Below are positions 8,272 to 17,454 of a stretch of 55,067 nucleotides of DNA, piece by piece (the first letter of the stretch is position 1; every line of letters starts with the position of its first letter). Both the position numbers and the translations under genes were made by a program. Below the pieces are notes generated by a model. It searched no databases, was not told the origin of the DNA, and worked only from the letters and a program-made list of their open reading frames with translations. The DNA is from an uncultured Rickettsiales bacterium (GTDB lineage: Bacteria > Pseudomonadota > Alphaproteobacteria > UBA8366): assembly GCA_913046825.1 (NCBI GenBank), contig CAJWTF010000008.1:1-55067 (forward strand), read 5' to 3'.

Positions 8272-9027
8272 TTAGAATTTCGAGAAGAGCGAAGTGAAGC
8301 CGCGAAACTGGTCCTTGATGCCAAAGGTCCGGAGCGCGTGCCAATAGGTCACAACGTTGATACTGATCACCGGCTTGCCAAGCCAGCGCTCCGCCTCGTC
8401 GGCGATACGGGCGCCCGGCAGGTTGGCGCCGAACTGCACCAAGCATTCGACCGACGGGTCGTCGATCTCTTTGAACGCGTTGACAATTTCTTCGTCCGTC
8501 AGATGGCAGTAGGTGTTGGGGCTTTTTCCCTGCAAGTGATTGTATTTGACAATGTCGTAGCCGAGCTCCCCGAAGATGCCCTCCATCTTCGGCTCGATGG
8601 ATTTGTAGTAGGGCTCGACGATAGAAATTTTTTTCTTGATACCGTGCAGCTTCAACGCTTCGCGGACACCGTCGACCGCCGTCGTGACACCGATATCGTG
8701 GCCGGCGCGGTCTTTCATGCGTTTCCGCAAATCCTCGACGGATGCCAGGGTCCCACCCCAGACGGAGAGTGCTGAAATTCCAAGCACCAGATAATCCGGA
8801 TCGCACGTCATCACCCGTTCGACGGCACCGTCGAGCCCTGCATCGATCAGCTCGAGGCTCTTGTCGAAACTGTTGTCGTCGGTGGTGGGAATATTCTCGA
8901 TATGCATGCGACCCAGATGATTGGTGACACCGGGTGGGCGCATGTCGTCGTATTCGGGCTGCACGACCGTGTTGGTCGACGGCGTCGTCACCCCCATCTT
9001 CGCGCGATATCCTAGATAATCGACCAT
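8272..9027 (-). CDS. Maleate isomerase / arylmalonate decarboxylase-like protein (Asp/Glu racemase superfamily)
   Basis: A 251-residue member of the maleate cis-trans isomerase/AMDase group: N-terminal GVTTPSTNTVVQPEYD, a first half ending in LVLGISALSVWGG (residues 81-92) and a second half with LVQFGANLPGAR (196-207) and GKPVISINVVTYWHALR. Characterised isomerases and decarboxylases use a Cys in one or both of these loops; here the loops hold Gly, Ser, Ala and Phe, with no Cys at the expected positions. Either the chemistry differs or it is a relative with another role. AGGGAGA precedes ATG 9027. First gene of the seven-gene minus-strand set. Confidence 0.85.
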   Translation of the reverse strand: MVDYLGYRAKMGVTTPSTNTVVQPEYDDMRPPGVTNHLGRMHIENIPTTDDNSFDKSLELIDAGLDGAVERVMTCDPDYLVLGISALSVWGGTLASVEDLRKRMKDRAGHDIGVTTAVDGVREALKLHGIKKKISIVEPYYKSIEPKMEGIFGELGYDIVKYNHLQGKSPNTYCHLTDEEIVNAFKEIDDPSVECLVQFGANLPGARIADEAERWLGKPVISINVVTYWHALRTFGIKDQFRGFTSLFSKF

Positions 9028-9098
9028 CTTCTATTCTCCCTATTGCAACGATCAGCTATATATGGCCAGTTCGCTAGGTCCCTAGCCCCACCGCAATT

Positions 9099-9745
9099 TC
9101 AGTCTCTCAGACGCCAAGCAGGCAATCGGACCGATACCGTTTTACCAATGCCTTTCTCGCTTTCAATCGTGAGCGATCCCGCGTGCATCTCAACGAATGC
9201 TTTCGCCAAAGTAAGACCAAGGCCGGTGCCTTCCAGATTGCGAAAATTCGGATTGGCAATTTGGATGAACGGCTCAAATATCCGGGGGATATCATCCGTA
9301 TACATGCCGACCCGCGTGTCTTTCGTCAAAATAATGAATTCATCTCGCTCATCGTCTATGACCGTGGAAACGAAAACAGTCCCACCTTTTGGCATGAACT
9401 TAACCGCATTGCTCAAGAGTTTGAGAAGGATCTGTTTCAAGCGCAATGGATTGGCCCAAAATTCACCTCGCCCGGCTACAACACGATTGTAAGATCAACA
9501 CCTTTTCGTTCCACTCAATCTTGTAGCATTTAGATCGGTTCATGAATGAATTGGTACAAATCTAATTTCTCTTCATCGATCTCTATCTCAACGGCTTCGA
9601 CTTTCGAAATATCGAGAATATCGCTAATTAAAGCCAAGAGACGGCCACCGGATTGATTTATGTCCGCCGCAAATTCGCGATACTTCTCTGAAATCGGTCC
9701 GAAATCAGAATTCCGAAGCACATCGGAAAACCCGGTCTCAGAGAA
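9099..9745 (-). pseudogene. Sensor histidine kinase remnant (HisKA end and HATPase domain)
   Basis: Read right to left: GFSDVLRNSDFGPI and INQSGGRLLALISDILDISKVEA, a histidine-kinase dimerisation helix pair, then a TAA at about 9533 followed by two more in-frame stops (near 9518 and 9479) and a frameshift before the ATPase domain, which starts RLKQILLKLLSNAVKF (N box) and keeps GTGLGL (G2 box). Its G1 box is altered (TKDTRVGM where DTGIGM is usual). The His-box half and any sensor domain are missing at the 5' side. Several lesions make this a real pseudogene, not an assembly error. Confidence 0.85.
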
Positions 9746-9940
9746 ATCAGAGATGAAATACCGCGACGATACTGAATGCGATTAGGGGGATCTGACATCG
9801 CTCAACAAAAATCGGCGCATATCCGATGGACCCTCAAACAAATGTGTGACGCGCTCTTTGTGCGAATCCGTCGCCTGTCCATCCGATCGGAAATGCAGAA
9901 CCAAGGTTCTATTGCCTTCGATTAATGCTCTGAGATTGAA
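9746..9940. other. Gap between kinase remnant and hyuB
   Basis: The minus strand has an open stretch of about 50 codons (roughly 9783-9938) that reads like protein (ALIEGNRTLVLHF, then HLFEGPSDMRRFLLSD) but has no start codon with a ribosome site. It may be the tail of a lost gene. I do not recognise the family. No promoter or repeat is evident. Confidence 0.35.
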
Positions 9941-11599
9941 CTATTCAAAATTGTAATCTCGTTTGGCACCTTCAGGCGTCACATAACCCGCTTTCAGATC
10001 ACGCTCGATTTCCGCTGCGTCACGCTCCGCCGGATTGCCATGACCACCGCCGCCGGGCAATTGCAGATGCACAACCTCGCCAATCTTAAAGGGAAACTCA
10101 GGCGAGCTTGATGGTGCGATGGGTTTATCGTCGACAGCAATACTAGCAAGAGCGCCCGGCTTACCTCCACCCAAGCCTTGCGGCGGAAACCGCATGCGGC
10201 CCGCGGCACCCGAGAACACCAAAGGCTGTTTTGGCGCCGTGCCAGGCTCATAGGCCTCGAATATCAATTCCTGGCCGAGGCCGCCACGTGATGTACCGGG
10301 ACCACCCGAATCCGGTATCAATTCGCGCGCTTGATACAGGATTGGCGTCTCATGCTCCGACCATTCGATGGAGACGTCGCGGACATTATAAGGGAAACTG
10401 ACCGCCGATAAACCGTCCTTGCCCGGCCGACCGCCCATGCCGCCGAACGAATGCTGATGTAGGGCGTAGGACTCGCCGTCCGGCTTATTGCCGGTCACGT
10501 AGAATTGCCAGGTCGGCAACGAGCCCGATTCCGCCGGTACCCTATCCGGCACAATGCGGGAGAAAATCTTGAACATCAGCTCCGCCACTAACATTCCAGC
10601 ACTCAAGCGCCAGAAACACGCGGCGGGGTATGTGGGGTTCAGCAAACTGCCGTCCGGCGCGTTCAAGGTGATCGGGCGATAGGTCCCCTGATTGTTGGGC
10701 AGAGTTGGGTCGCAAATCATTTTGACCGGTACCGCGACATAGGCGCGCGAGAAGTTGATCGGGCAATTGACCGGACGGCGGACCTGCGGCGCGGTGCCGG
10801 TAAAGTCCGCATAAAGCTGATCACCTTCGATCTTAACGGTCACGACGAGTGGCTGCGGCTCCTCGACGCCGTCAATATCCATCATCATCTCTTCGCGCCA
10901 TTCGCCGTCGGGCAATTCCCGCAGGCCGGCGCGAATGCCAGCTTCTGTGCGGCCAGTTATCTCGTCGCAGACTTCGCGCACATCCGGGAAGTCGAATTCC
11001 TGGCAGAGCCGTTCCAACTCACGGCACCCGGCCCAACCGGTCGCCACTTGCGCCCGCAAATCGCCGATCATCTTTTCAGCATACCGCACATTACGTCGGA
11101 TCAGACCGAAGAGCATTTCGTTCGGCTCACCCGCATCGTAAAGCCGCAGCATCGGAATAATCAGGCCTTCTTCAAAGACTTCTTCAGACAGACCGGAACC
11201 TTTGCGCCCACCGATATCCACGTGGTGAATGGTATTCACCGCGAAGCCGACGAGCTTGCCCTTATGAAAGGCCGGTGTGGTGATGAAGACATCCGCAGTT
11301 TGACCGTTACAGAGCCACGGGTCGTTGCAGATAAAGACATCGCCCGGCTTCACGGTCTCCGGCGGGAAGGCCTCGATCAAATTGGCACCGAAGGCGGGCA
11401 TGCAGCCGGTATGACCGGTCGCTCCCAACCAGGTTTGCGCCATCAGATAGCCCCGATCATCGAGTAATCCAGTGGACATATCATGCACTTCGACCACATC
11501 GTGACTGAATGCGGTACGGAGCATGGTTGTGGCCATCTCATCCGCGATGGCAATCAGTCGCGGCCAGATGACGTCGAGCGGTAATTCTGTGTTTCGCAT
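9941..11599 (-). CDS. hyuB: Hydantoinase B/oxoprolinase family protein (HyuB), first pair
   Basis: A 552-residue HyuB-type subunit of ATP-dependent cyclic-amide hydrolases (N-methylhydantoinase, 5-oxoprolinase, acetone carboxylase relatives). Typical landmarks: IWPRLIAIADEMATTMLRTAFS at the N-terminus, the GHTGCMPAF and NDPWLCNGQTAD metal-site region, NCPINFSRAY, and the C-terminal LPGGGGHGNPAERD. ATG 11599 matches the family start; an upstream TTG at 11635 is possible and neither has a good ribosome site. Its partner HyuA is not adjacent but about 6.4 kb upstream (17989-20064) on the same strand, separated by an unrelated membrane operon. Confidence 0.9.
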   Translation of the reverse strand: MRNTELPLDVIWPRLIAIADEMATTMLRTAFSHDVVEVHDMSTGLLDDRGYLMAQTWLGATGHTGCMPAFGANLIEAFPPETVKPGDVFICNDPWLCNGQTADVFITTPAFHKGKLVGFAVNTIHHVDIGGRKGSGLSEEVFEEGLIIPMLRLYDAGEPNEMLFGLIRRNVRYAEKMIGDLRAQVATGWAGCRELERLCQEFDFPDVREVCDEITGRTEAGIRAGLRELPDGEWREEMMMDIDGVEEPQPLVVTVKIEGDQLYADFTGTAPQVRRPVNCPINFSRAYVAVPVKMICDPTLPNNQGTYRPITLNAPDGSLLNPTYPAACFWRLSAGMLVAELMFKIFSRIVPDRVPAESGSLPTWQFYVTGNKPDGESYALHQHSFGGMGGRPGKDGLSAVSFPYNVRDVSIEWSEHETPILYQARELIPDSGGPGTSRGGLGQELIFEAYEPGTAPKQPLVFSGAAGRMRFPPQGLGGGKPGALASIAVDDKPIAPSSSPEFPFKIGEVVHLQLPGGGGHGNPAERDAAEIERDLKAGYVTPEGAKRDYNFE

Positions 11600-11639
11600 A
11601 GCGTATGATCTAGAACGATTCACGCTGTCGCCCAAACTC

Positions 11640-12722
11640 TTAAATATTCGAATTCCCAGATAATACGTAAATGGTGCTGGCGCCTACCATCGCCTTCCCA
11701 TTTGGCGCTGTCACGACCTCGGGGTCAGCCGAGTTGCGGTAAGCGATGGGTATTCCGTTCCCTTGCTCCAAATACTTCCATACAATGGCTTCCCAAGTGT
11801 CGTTTTCGGCGTTCTCATGACAAATTATCCATTCGCCGGCACCGGTGAATAAACTCTCGAGAAGCTCACTCAACCCCGGTTGTAGGAAGGCCGCGACGGC
11901 CATCTTGGGATATGAACGCATCGGTCGAATAACGATGCTGACACCAGCTCCGACGAGACACTTACGATTCTCGTCATCGACGCACTCCGCGACGACCGTA
12001 CAGTCACTATTTTCTTCCCGGATCCTATGCACCACGTCGAAGGTTCGCCTGTCGGATTCCGCGTCATTCTCCCGCCAAGCCAATGCAAGAGCAATTTGGC
12101 AACTCCCGATACCGGCGCGTTCCAATACTTTTGGATCCGATATACTACCTAAGTTTCGCGTCCGCATTACTCAACGAGACAGGAAGGCCATCCGAGAACG
12201 ATCGGCTGACAAGCACGATGTTCTGGTCCTTCGTCGGTGCGTCCTACTGCAGCTCGTCGACAAGACGTTTGAAATAGCACTCATAGTCCCGCTCGGATCC
12301 GAGTACGATGATATGGTCCGTCAAATTCGAGTAATTCCAATCTCTCAATTTGATGGCAGCCCTCCGTGCGGAACTATAGTCGAAGAAATCACCCGCGAAT
12401 TGCCGGCGACAAAGATGCCACCGAAATAGATGATCAACGCCGTCGCGGTTCAGCCTTACCAACTCGCGGCCGAAAGTTCGCCATATCCGACGGTGGTCAG
12501 GCTGGTAATTGTCAGCCAAACACCGTCGCCGAAACCCATATTTTCAAAGTGCATCATGGCCGGTGAGTGGCCGAAAATGATCGGCGTGATATAACCGATC
12601 GCCGCTCCGGGCCACTGCACTATTCGAACTCGCGGCGCCAAATCGCGCCGGTGACGGCGGCGTTCTCGGCGACGCATGTCAAACGAGAAAACCACATTCG
12701 TCACCTTCCCCAGTGTCGCCAT
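11640..12722 (-). pseudogene. Potassium channel with TrkA-N/RCK domain, multiply broken
   Basis: The first piece ends in the K+ selectivity filter (SLTTVGYGELSA). Past it the frame is lost: a pore helix (ALIIYFGGIFVAGN) continues in one frame, FAGDFFDYSSARRAA and the RCK nucleotide-binding strand (DHIIVLGSERDYE) in a second, an in-frame TAG follows DELQ at about 12243, and the rest (VLVSRSFSDG, then SDPKVLERAGI, CTVVAECVDDENR and a second RCK-like half) needs another shift. At least four lesions over 1.1 kb. The gene lies at the end of the Psp-like operon and was probably part of it. Confidence 0.88.
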
Positions 12723-14278
12723 CCCTCGAGGTAATACTTGAGGATGACGGGTCGATCGATGCTGCTCACGGACGGCATAGAGTCAGGTCGCAAGTCTCGC
12801 TCGAAAATCGACATGCGCTCGAACGCCTGCGCATCGAAGAATTTAGTCTCAATGGGAACCGTGGTGATCTCTCCTGAAAATTCCAAAGGCGGGTTGGCCG
12901 CCATCGAAAACCCCCAATCGCCGAATGACGGGATCAAGAGGTGATAGGGATGCGCACGCCCGAATACTTTCGCGACAGTGCGATGGATCGCCCAAAACGC
13001 CTTGTTCGCAAAAACCGGGCTGGTCGCCTGGGTAACGAATACGCCGCCGGGCGAAAGATTGCTTTTTACCAAACGATAGAATTCTTCCGTGTAGAGGCGC
13101 GCGAGATCGGTATTGTTCGGGTCCGGCAGGTCGCCGACGATCAGGTCGAATTGGGTTCGTCGTTGCCCCAGGAAAGCAAAGGCGTCTTGGTTGATCACCC
13201 GCACCCGCTCGCTGTCGACCAAACTTCTCTCATTTAAAGCGAGCACATGCGGGTTCGTACGCGCCAGGTCCGTGATGGCCGGATCGAGATCGACCAATGT
13301 GACACGCCCCACTTGCGGGTATTTAGTGACCTCCCGCACCGCAAGCCCGTCACCGCCACCCAATAATAGGACCGAAAGGTCTGTCCGACCTTCTGCAACT
13401 AATGTCGACACTGCCGGATGGATCAGCGCCTCGTGGTAGCGATACTCGTCAATCGAAGAGAATTGTAGATTGCCATCGAGATATAACCGCAAGTCCTCGC
13501 GATATTTAGAAAGCACAATCTGCTGATAGGGCGTCCGCTTAGTGTGTAGAATTCGGCCGTCATAGACGTCGTTGCTCCAAACTTTGAGGATGCTGTTCGA
13601 AAAAAAGAATCCCAACCCGATGGCGCCGATGATTAAAACCGAGAGCCCTCGAAAAACAATCCGTGACCGTGCCCCAAGTTCCGGAGCAAAGCACCAGACC
13701 AACAACAGTCCGATGCTCATATTGATGAGACCGAAGATCAGCCCGGTCTTGAAGATACCAAGAAACGGCAATAGCAGCAGCGGAAAGGCAACGGTAGCGA
13801 AGACCGCGCCCAAGTAGTCAAGCGCAAGGACATGAGCGATGCTGACGCGCAATGAATCGTATTTCTCAAGCAATCGGGTCAGGAACGGAATTTCTAGACC
13901 AATGAGAAGTCCGATCCCTATCGTCAATCCGGCATAAACCGGCATAAAGATATTGGTGTGGGAGTACGCTAAATAGAGGAGCGGAATGCTAAAGCCACCC
14001 AACAATCCGAGTATGATTTCCGCGCCGATAAGCGTACGTATAAGGTTTGCAACTGAGTACTTCGAACAGTACGCACCGATACCCATCGCCGCCATGTAGA
14101 GGCCGATGGTAATCGAAAAATACTTAACACTGTCGCCAAGGAAGTAGGAAACAGTGGTCGCGATCAGCAGCTCGTAGACGATGGAACAAAGGCCGGCGAC
14201 AAAGACCGAATAGACGAGAGCGAAGATTTCGCGCGATCTCGTGCGCTCTTGCGCCGCGGAGACCACGTCTTCCATCAT
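12701..14278 (-). CDS. Membrane-bound spermidine synthase-like protein
   Basis: A 525-residue protein with about seven transmembrane helices in residues 18-235 and a C-terminal aminopropyltransferase fold. The SAM-binding motif LLLGGGDGLAVREV, an acidic strand (VTLVDLDPAITDLA) and GDLPDPNN are clear; the last replaces the usual active-site DSTDP. Such membrane-SpeE proteins occur beside PspA/YjfJ, DUF350 and DUF4178 genes. True spermidine synthesis is not assured. GGAGG lies three bases before ATG 14278 and six before the next ATG (14275), which may be the real start. The ATG overlaps the stop of the preceding small gene as ATGA. Its 3' end overlaps the broken channel gene. Confidence 0.88.
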   Translation of the reverse strand: MMEDVVSAAQERTRSREIFALVYSVFVAGLCSIVYELLIATTVSYFLGDSVKYFSITIGLYMAAMGIGAYCSKYSVANLIRTLIGAEIILGLLGGFSIPLLYLAYSHTNIFMPVYAGLTIGIGLLIGLEIPFLTRLLEKYDSLRVSIAHVLALDYLGAVFATVAFPLLLLPFLGIFKTGLIFGLINMSIGLLLVWCFAPELGARSRIVFRGLSVLIIGAIGLGFFFSNSILKVWSNDVYDGRILHTKRTPYQQIVLSKYREDLRLYLDGNLQFSSIDEYRYHEALIHPAVSTLVAEGRTDLSVLLLGGGDGLAVREVTKYPQVGRVTLVDLDPAITDLARTNPHVLALNERSLVDSERVRVINQDAFAFLGQRRTQFDLIVGDLPDPNNTDLARLYTEEFYRLVKSNLSPGGVFVTQATSPVFANKAFWAIHRTVAKVFGRAHPYHLLIPSFGDWGFSMAANPPLEFSGEITTVPIETKFFDAQAFERMSIFERDLRPDSMPSVSSIDRPVILKYYLEGWRHWGR

Positions 14279-14502
14279 TTTCCTCCGGAGAGCCCTCGCG
14301 AAGACACACGCGGGCCACCTCTACTGCCCTGACGCACACTGCTACCGTGATGATAGACCCTGGTGTTCCCACCGGAGAAGAAGAAGAAACCGCTACTGTG
14401 CCCACTATAGCCATAGCCGCTTCGCGCCGGCGCCAGGATAACCAGATACATGACAAACAACACACCGCCGCTGATCAGCATGGCCCATAAGGTTTTACTC
14501 AT
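14275..14502 (-). CDS. Small Gly/Ser-rich membrane protein (75 aa)
   Basis: 75 residues: one N-terminal transmembrane helix (about residues 5-26) followed by a Gly/Ser/His/Arg-rich tail with a FFFF stretch and SGG repeats. It overlaps both neighbours by a few bases (TGATG at its start, ATGA at its stop), which strongly supports a real, translationally coupled gene. No known family is recognised. Given its place, it is likely a minor component of the membrane stress module; similar short tailed proteins occur in YjfJ-type operons. Confidence 0.7.
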   Translation of the reverse strand: MSKTLWAMLISGGVLFVMYLVILAPARSGYGYSGHSSGFFFFSGGNTRVYHHGSSVRQGSRGGPRVSSRGLSGGK

Positions 14503-15125
14503 CAGTCACGATCCGCCCATTTGCCGATCATCGTCAGGATCGATTGGTTGCGAATTTCGTTCAGGATGATACCGATAATTAATATGATAATTCCGAGCCA
14601 ATTGAGTACCTCGGAACCACCCCGTTTATATTCGATGCTAACGTCGAGATAAGTACTGTCCGTCAGATCCTTCACAGTCCGTGCGTGCGCCGAAGCGCCT
14701 TTCACATTGAATTTTAGATAATAGTTACCCGGTTTCGGTAACACTACCTTTACGCTGCGTGTTCTTTCTGATTCGGTCCAATCGTACCCGGACTCATGGA
14801 AAAATTCGCCACCGAATGCCGTTATCGAACGTTGCCCGCTGTCAAGAACCTCGACCTCTACATTGTTCCATGATTGGCGGACTTGACGGTTGCGCAGTGT
14901 GATTTCGACGAGGGTATCTTTTTTCGATGTGGTGATTGGCCCATAAGGGTTTGCAGTCGATACCGTACGTTCTACCGTGTTGGTACTGGCATTAAAGAAA
15001 AATCCGGTCGCCAAATAGAGCAACGAGAACCCAATAAAGACCAACGCAACATATCCAAGGTGGACGCGGTCCTCTTCAGGCTCTTGATAGCGCTCACGGA
15101 ATTTTCGACCGAATGTTTCCGACAT
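14502..15125 (-). CDS. Membrane-anchored protein of unknown function in Psp-like operon (207 aa)
   Basis: A 207-residue protein with a transmembrane helix near residues 27-46 (LGYVALVFIGFSLLYLATGF), a periplasmic region predicted as beta-rich (EITLRNRQV, VEVEVLDSG, VKVVLPKPGNYYLKFNV) and a second helix near 176-196. This arrangement suggests an extracytoplasmic sandwich domain held by two membrane anchors. Start at ATG 15125 follows GGGGAGGG; a longer frame to 15182 overlaps DUF350 and has no site. I do not know the family; position between DUF350 and the SpeE-like gene ties it to the membrane module. Confidence 0.75.
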   Translation of the reverse strand: MSETFGRKFRERYQEPEEDRVHLGYVALVFIGFSLLYLATGFFFNASTNTVERTVSTANPYGPITTSKKDTLVEITLRNRQVRQSWNNVEVEVLDSGQRSITAFGGEFFHESGYDWTESERTRSVKVVLPKPGNYYLKFNVKGASAHARTVKDLTDSTYLDVSIEYKRGGSEVLNWLGIIILIIGIILNEIRNQSILTMIGKWADRD

Positions 15126-15139
15126 CGTCTCGCCCTCCC

Positions 15140-15988
15140 CTAAATCAACGCGACCAAAACGATCGCGAAGCCGATCGAGCAAAACATTTCGAGAAACCCG
15201 GCAGCAACATTCTGGTCGCCCGAAATCTCAGCATCGAGGTCGTGACCAGTAAGGATAAGCTTATCGACAAGAAAACGGGCGGCAAAAAGGAGAATTGCAC
15301 CCGAAATCGCCAATTCCCCGAACAAGATCAAATTCTCGGTCCAGCCGGCGAACGATCCAAATGTCGAACGGCCTATAATCAAGCCAACCGCCGCCAATGT
15401 ACCGCCGAACCCAATCCCGGCGGCAAGGTTCCCCTTCTCCACTTCGATCTGCAGGTGATAGGGGGTCAACCAATCATATACTCGTGTGAACAATAAGAGC
15501 GTTACCTGGCCGAGGACGAAAAAGGCAACCGCCGTCAGCACACCGCCCCCCTCGCCATGGAGACTGCCCCCGGCGATAAGTCCGGTCGCTACGTATACAC
15601 CGCAACGGACGGCGGCCATCCCGCAATTTTGATCTTCCACAATCGCGGTGATATTGCAGAACTTCGAGAAGACCACCTTGTCGAGGCACCAACGCGAAAT
15701 GTTCAAGAAGACCAGGCCTAGCAAGCTGTATCCAAAAACCTCAAAAATGTCCTGCTGCAGGCTGACGCTTGGGCCTGACACGACACCGACAAAAATAAAC
15801 GACACCCCAAGAAAATATCCGCCAAGTGTGATGCCAATGGCGGGGTTGTCCTTTTTCGCCAGCTCTTCGATCAGATGGTATGGTGTCAGAAAGTCCTTCA
15901 GTGCCTTCGCAGCTAATAGGATAACTATATAACAGAGGGCCAACGCCGCGATCGTTCCGAAATCCGTCAGCGTTTCCGCCCAGTCCAT
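15140..15988 (-). CDS. DUF350 membrane protein (YjfL-like, two repeats)
   Basis: A 282-residue integral membrane protein with about eight helices made of two DUF350 units. Each unit carries the same signature: DFLTPYHLIEELAKKDNPAIGITLGG in the first half and a copy with WLTPYHLQIEVEKGN in the second. YjfL of E. coli has a single unit. The first ATG at 15997 sits directly on the GGGAG; ATG 15988, nine bases further, is better spaced and lies one base after the DUF4178 stop. Function of the family is not established; it regularly accompanies PspA-type proteins and may form a channel or sensor. Confidence 0.85.
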   Translation of the reverse strand: MDWAETLTDFGTIAALALCYIVILLAAKALKDFLTPYHLIEELAKKDNPAIGITLGGYFLGVSFIFVGVVSGPSVSLQQDIFEVFGYSLLGLVFLNISRWCLDKVVFSKFCNITAIVEDQNCGMAAVRCGVYVATGLIAGGSLHGEGGGVLTAVAFFVLGQVTLLLFTRVYDWLTPYHLQIEVEKGNLAAGIGFGGTLAAVGLIIGRSTFGSFAGWTENLILFGELAISGAILLFAARFLVDKLILTGHDLDAEISGDQNVAAGFLEMFCSIGFAIVLVALI

Positions 15989-15989
15989 C

Positions 15990-16640
15990 TCAAGCATCTC
16001 CCGCGACCGAATAAATACTGATCTGAGACTCTCTTATCGACTGACTAAAATGGCACTCGAAAGTGCCGTCCGACCATCGCTCGACCGTCATCGAAGTCTT
16101 CTCGTCGTCGGATTCAAATTCCCAATAAGTAAAGGATTCACCGCGCGAGAGATCGCCATCCCGATGAAACACTGCCTGGCCCCTGTCTTCGAAATGATAG
16201 GTCATTCCTTCGACTTGCAGCGTGTGGTCATCATTGTCGGTCAGTGCTTCCATCTGACCCTTGGTGAGACCGGTTTCCTCCAGCCGCGCCTTCCGCAAGG
16301 TGACAGAGACTTCGACCTCATCGTCGTCTTCGACAGTCACCCAAAGCCGTTGCGTGCCGGCATCGCCTTCGATTTCGAGCCATTGAAAGCCGTCCTCGTC
16401 ATAGACATGCCGCCCAACGACAGAAACGTCGAAGTCATCCATATTTGGTCCGACACCACGAAGACTGAACACACCGCCAGGGCGCATGTTTTCAATGCGT
16501 GGGTCATTCGAGACTGCCGGCCGTCCAGAACCCCGGTCGGTCAGGCTATTTTTGCCACCACCGCCGCCGAAATTCGCGCGATAAACTTTGTATCCGATAA
16601 AGCCAGCAACAACGAGAAGGATTAACGAGAAGAATTCCAT
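15990..16640 (-). CDS. DUF4178/DUF2491-like protein (YjfK-like)
   Basis: A 216-residue protein with one N-terminal transmembrane helix (residues 3-20), a Gly-rich linker and a soluble beta-rich domain. Landmarks are the start VFSLRGVGPNMDDFDVSV, DGFQWLEIEGDAGTQRLWVTVEDDDEVEV, and the later EGMTYHFEDRGQAVF and YWEFESDDEKTSMTVERWSDG, as seen in DUF4178/YjfK proteins. It lies between the PspA-like and DUF350 genes, the order of the E. coli yjfIJKL operon. No enzymatic motif is seen; a scaffold or lipid-associated role is possible. Confidence 0.8.
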   Translation of the reverse strand: MEFFSLILLVVAGFIGYKVYRANFGGGGGKNSLTDRGSGRPAVSNDPRIENMRPGGVFSLRGVGPNMDDFDVSVVGRHVYDEDGFQWLEIEGDAGTQRLWVTVEDDDEVEVSVTLRKARLEETGLTKGQMEALTDNDDHTLQVEGMTYHFEDRGQAVFHRDGDLSRGESFTYWEFESDDEKTSMTVERWSDGTFECHFSQSIRESQISIYSVAGDA

Positions 16641-16683
16641 GAATTAAATTCACCACCGCTGTGTCGTCCGTTTACTATCACCG

Positions 16684-17427
16684 TCAGACCGGATCGCTGC
16701 TCTTGTCCGGCAAGGCCAGTGGATCCGCTAATCCCATCCGCGATTTGAGTTGTAAGAGCGCATCTGATCCGCCATTCGAGCTCGAACCAGCCAAGGCCTT
16801 CTCGATCTCGGAATCAACGGATTTATCGATCTGCGCAATTTCGCCGTATGCCTCGGCGAGAGATTGCTCTTCGTCGACTTTCTCACGCATCCGCTCCAAC
16901 ATCGCGACCGTGCCGGTAGAGTCTACAGACGCGAGCTGCTCGTTCAGCTTCCGAGTGGCAGTACTCACCTGCGCCCGCGCTTTCAGCGTTTGCAGTTCGT
17001 TCTCCCATTTCGATATTTGATGCTTCAGCGTCTCGATATTATTCTCGAGCTGGCTGGTCATTTTCTCGTAGTTCTGGAGTTCCTGAGCGATCGTCGTGGC
17101 CCGTTGAACTGCTCCGTCACGTTTGGCCAATGCTTCCGACGCCAGTCGATCTCCGTCGGCGGCGGCGAGCCCACCTTGCTGCATTTTTTGCAGTAAAAGC
17201 ATCGCCTTTTGCTCATAATCGGTAGCGATCTCTTTCTGCCGGGCGACGTCGCGACGCGAGCGAATGGCTTGCGCCTTCACTTTGGCAAAGCCCTCAAGGC
17301 TTTCCTTTAGATCCTTGCGCAGGTCTCGGATACCTTGATCCGCCATTTTGATCGGATCCTCAAGATGATCGAGTGCGGAATGGGCTTCTGAATTACCCCA
17401 CGTCATCATTCTTTTAAATAGACTCAT
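16684..17427 (-). CDS. PspA/IM30 (YjfJ-like) membrane-associated protein
   Basis: A 247-residue, almost fully helical coiled-coil protein of the PspA/Vipp1/ESCRT-III superfamily: amphipathic N-terminus MSLFKRMMTWGNSEAHSALD, the conserved DPIKMADQGIRDLRKDL, then long heptad helices through about residue 205 and a short Ser/Gly-rich tail. This family binds stressed membranes and assembles into rods. No PspF-type regulator or sigma-54 site was found, so it is the YjfJ branch, not the classical Psp operon. GAGAGGGA lies upstream of ATG 17427. Second gene of the module after the YjfI homologue. Confidence 0.92.
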   Translation of the reverse strand: MSLFKRMMTWGNSEAHSALDHLEDPIKMADQGIRDLRKDLKESLEGFAKVKAQAIRSRRDVARQKEIATDYEQKAMLLLQKMQQGGLAAADGDRLASEALAKRDGAVQRATTIAQELQNYEKMTSQLENNIETLKHQISKWENELQTLKARAQVSTATRKLNEQLASVDSTGTVAMLERMREKVDEEQSLAEAYGEIAQIDKSVDSEIEKALAGSSSNGGSDALLQLKSRMGLADPLALPDKSSDPV

Positions 17428-17454
17428 GGCTCGTCCCTCTCCGGGCGATGGTTG

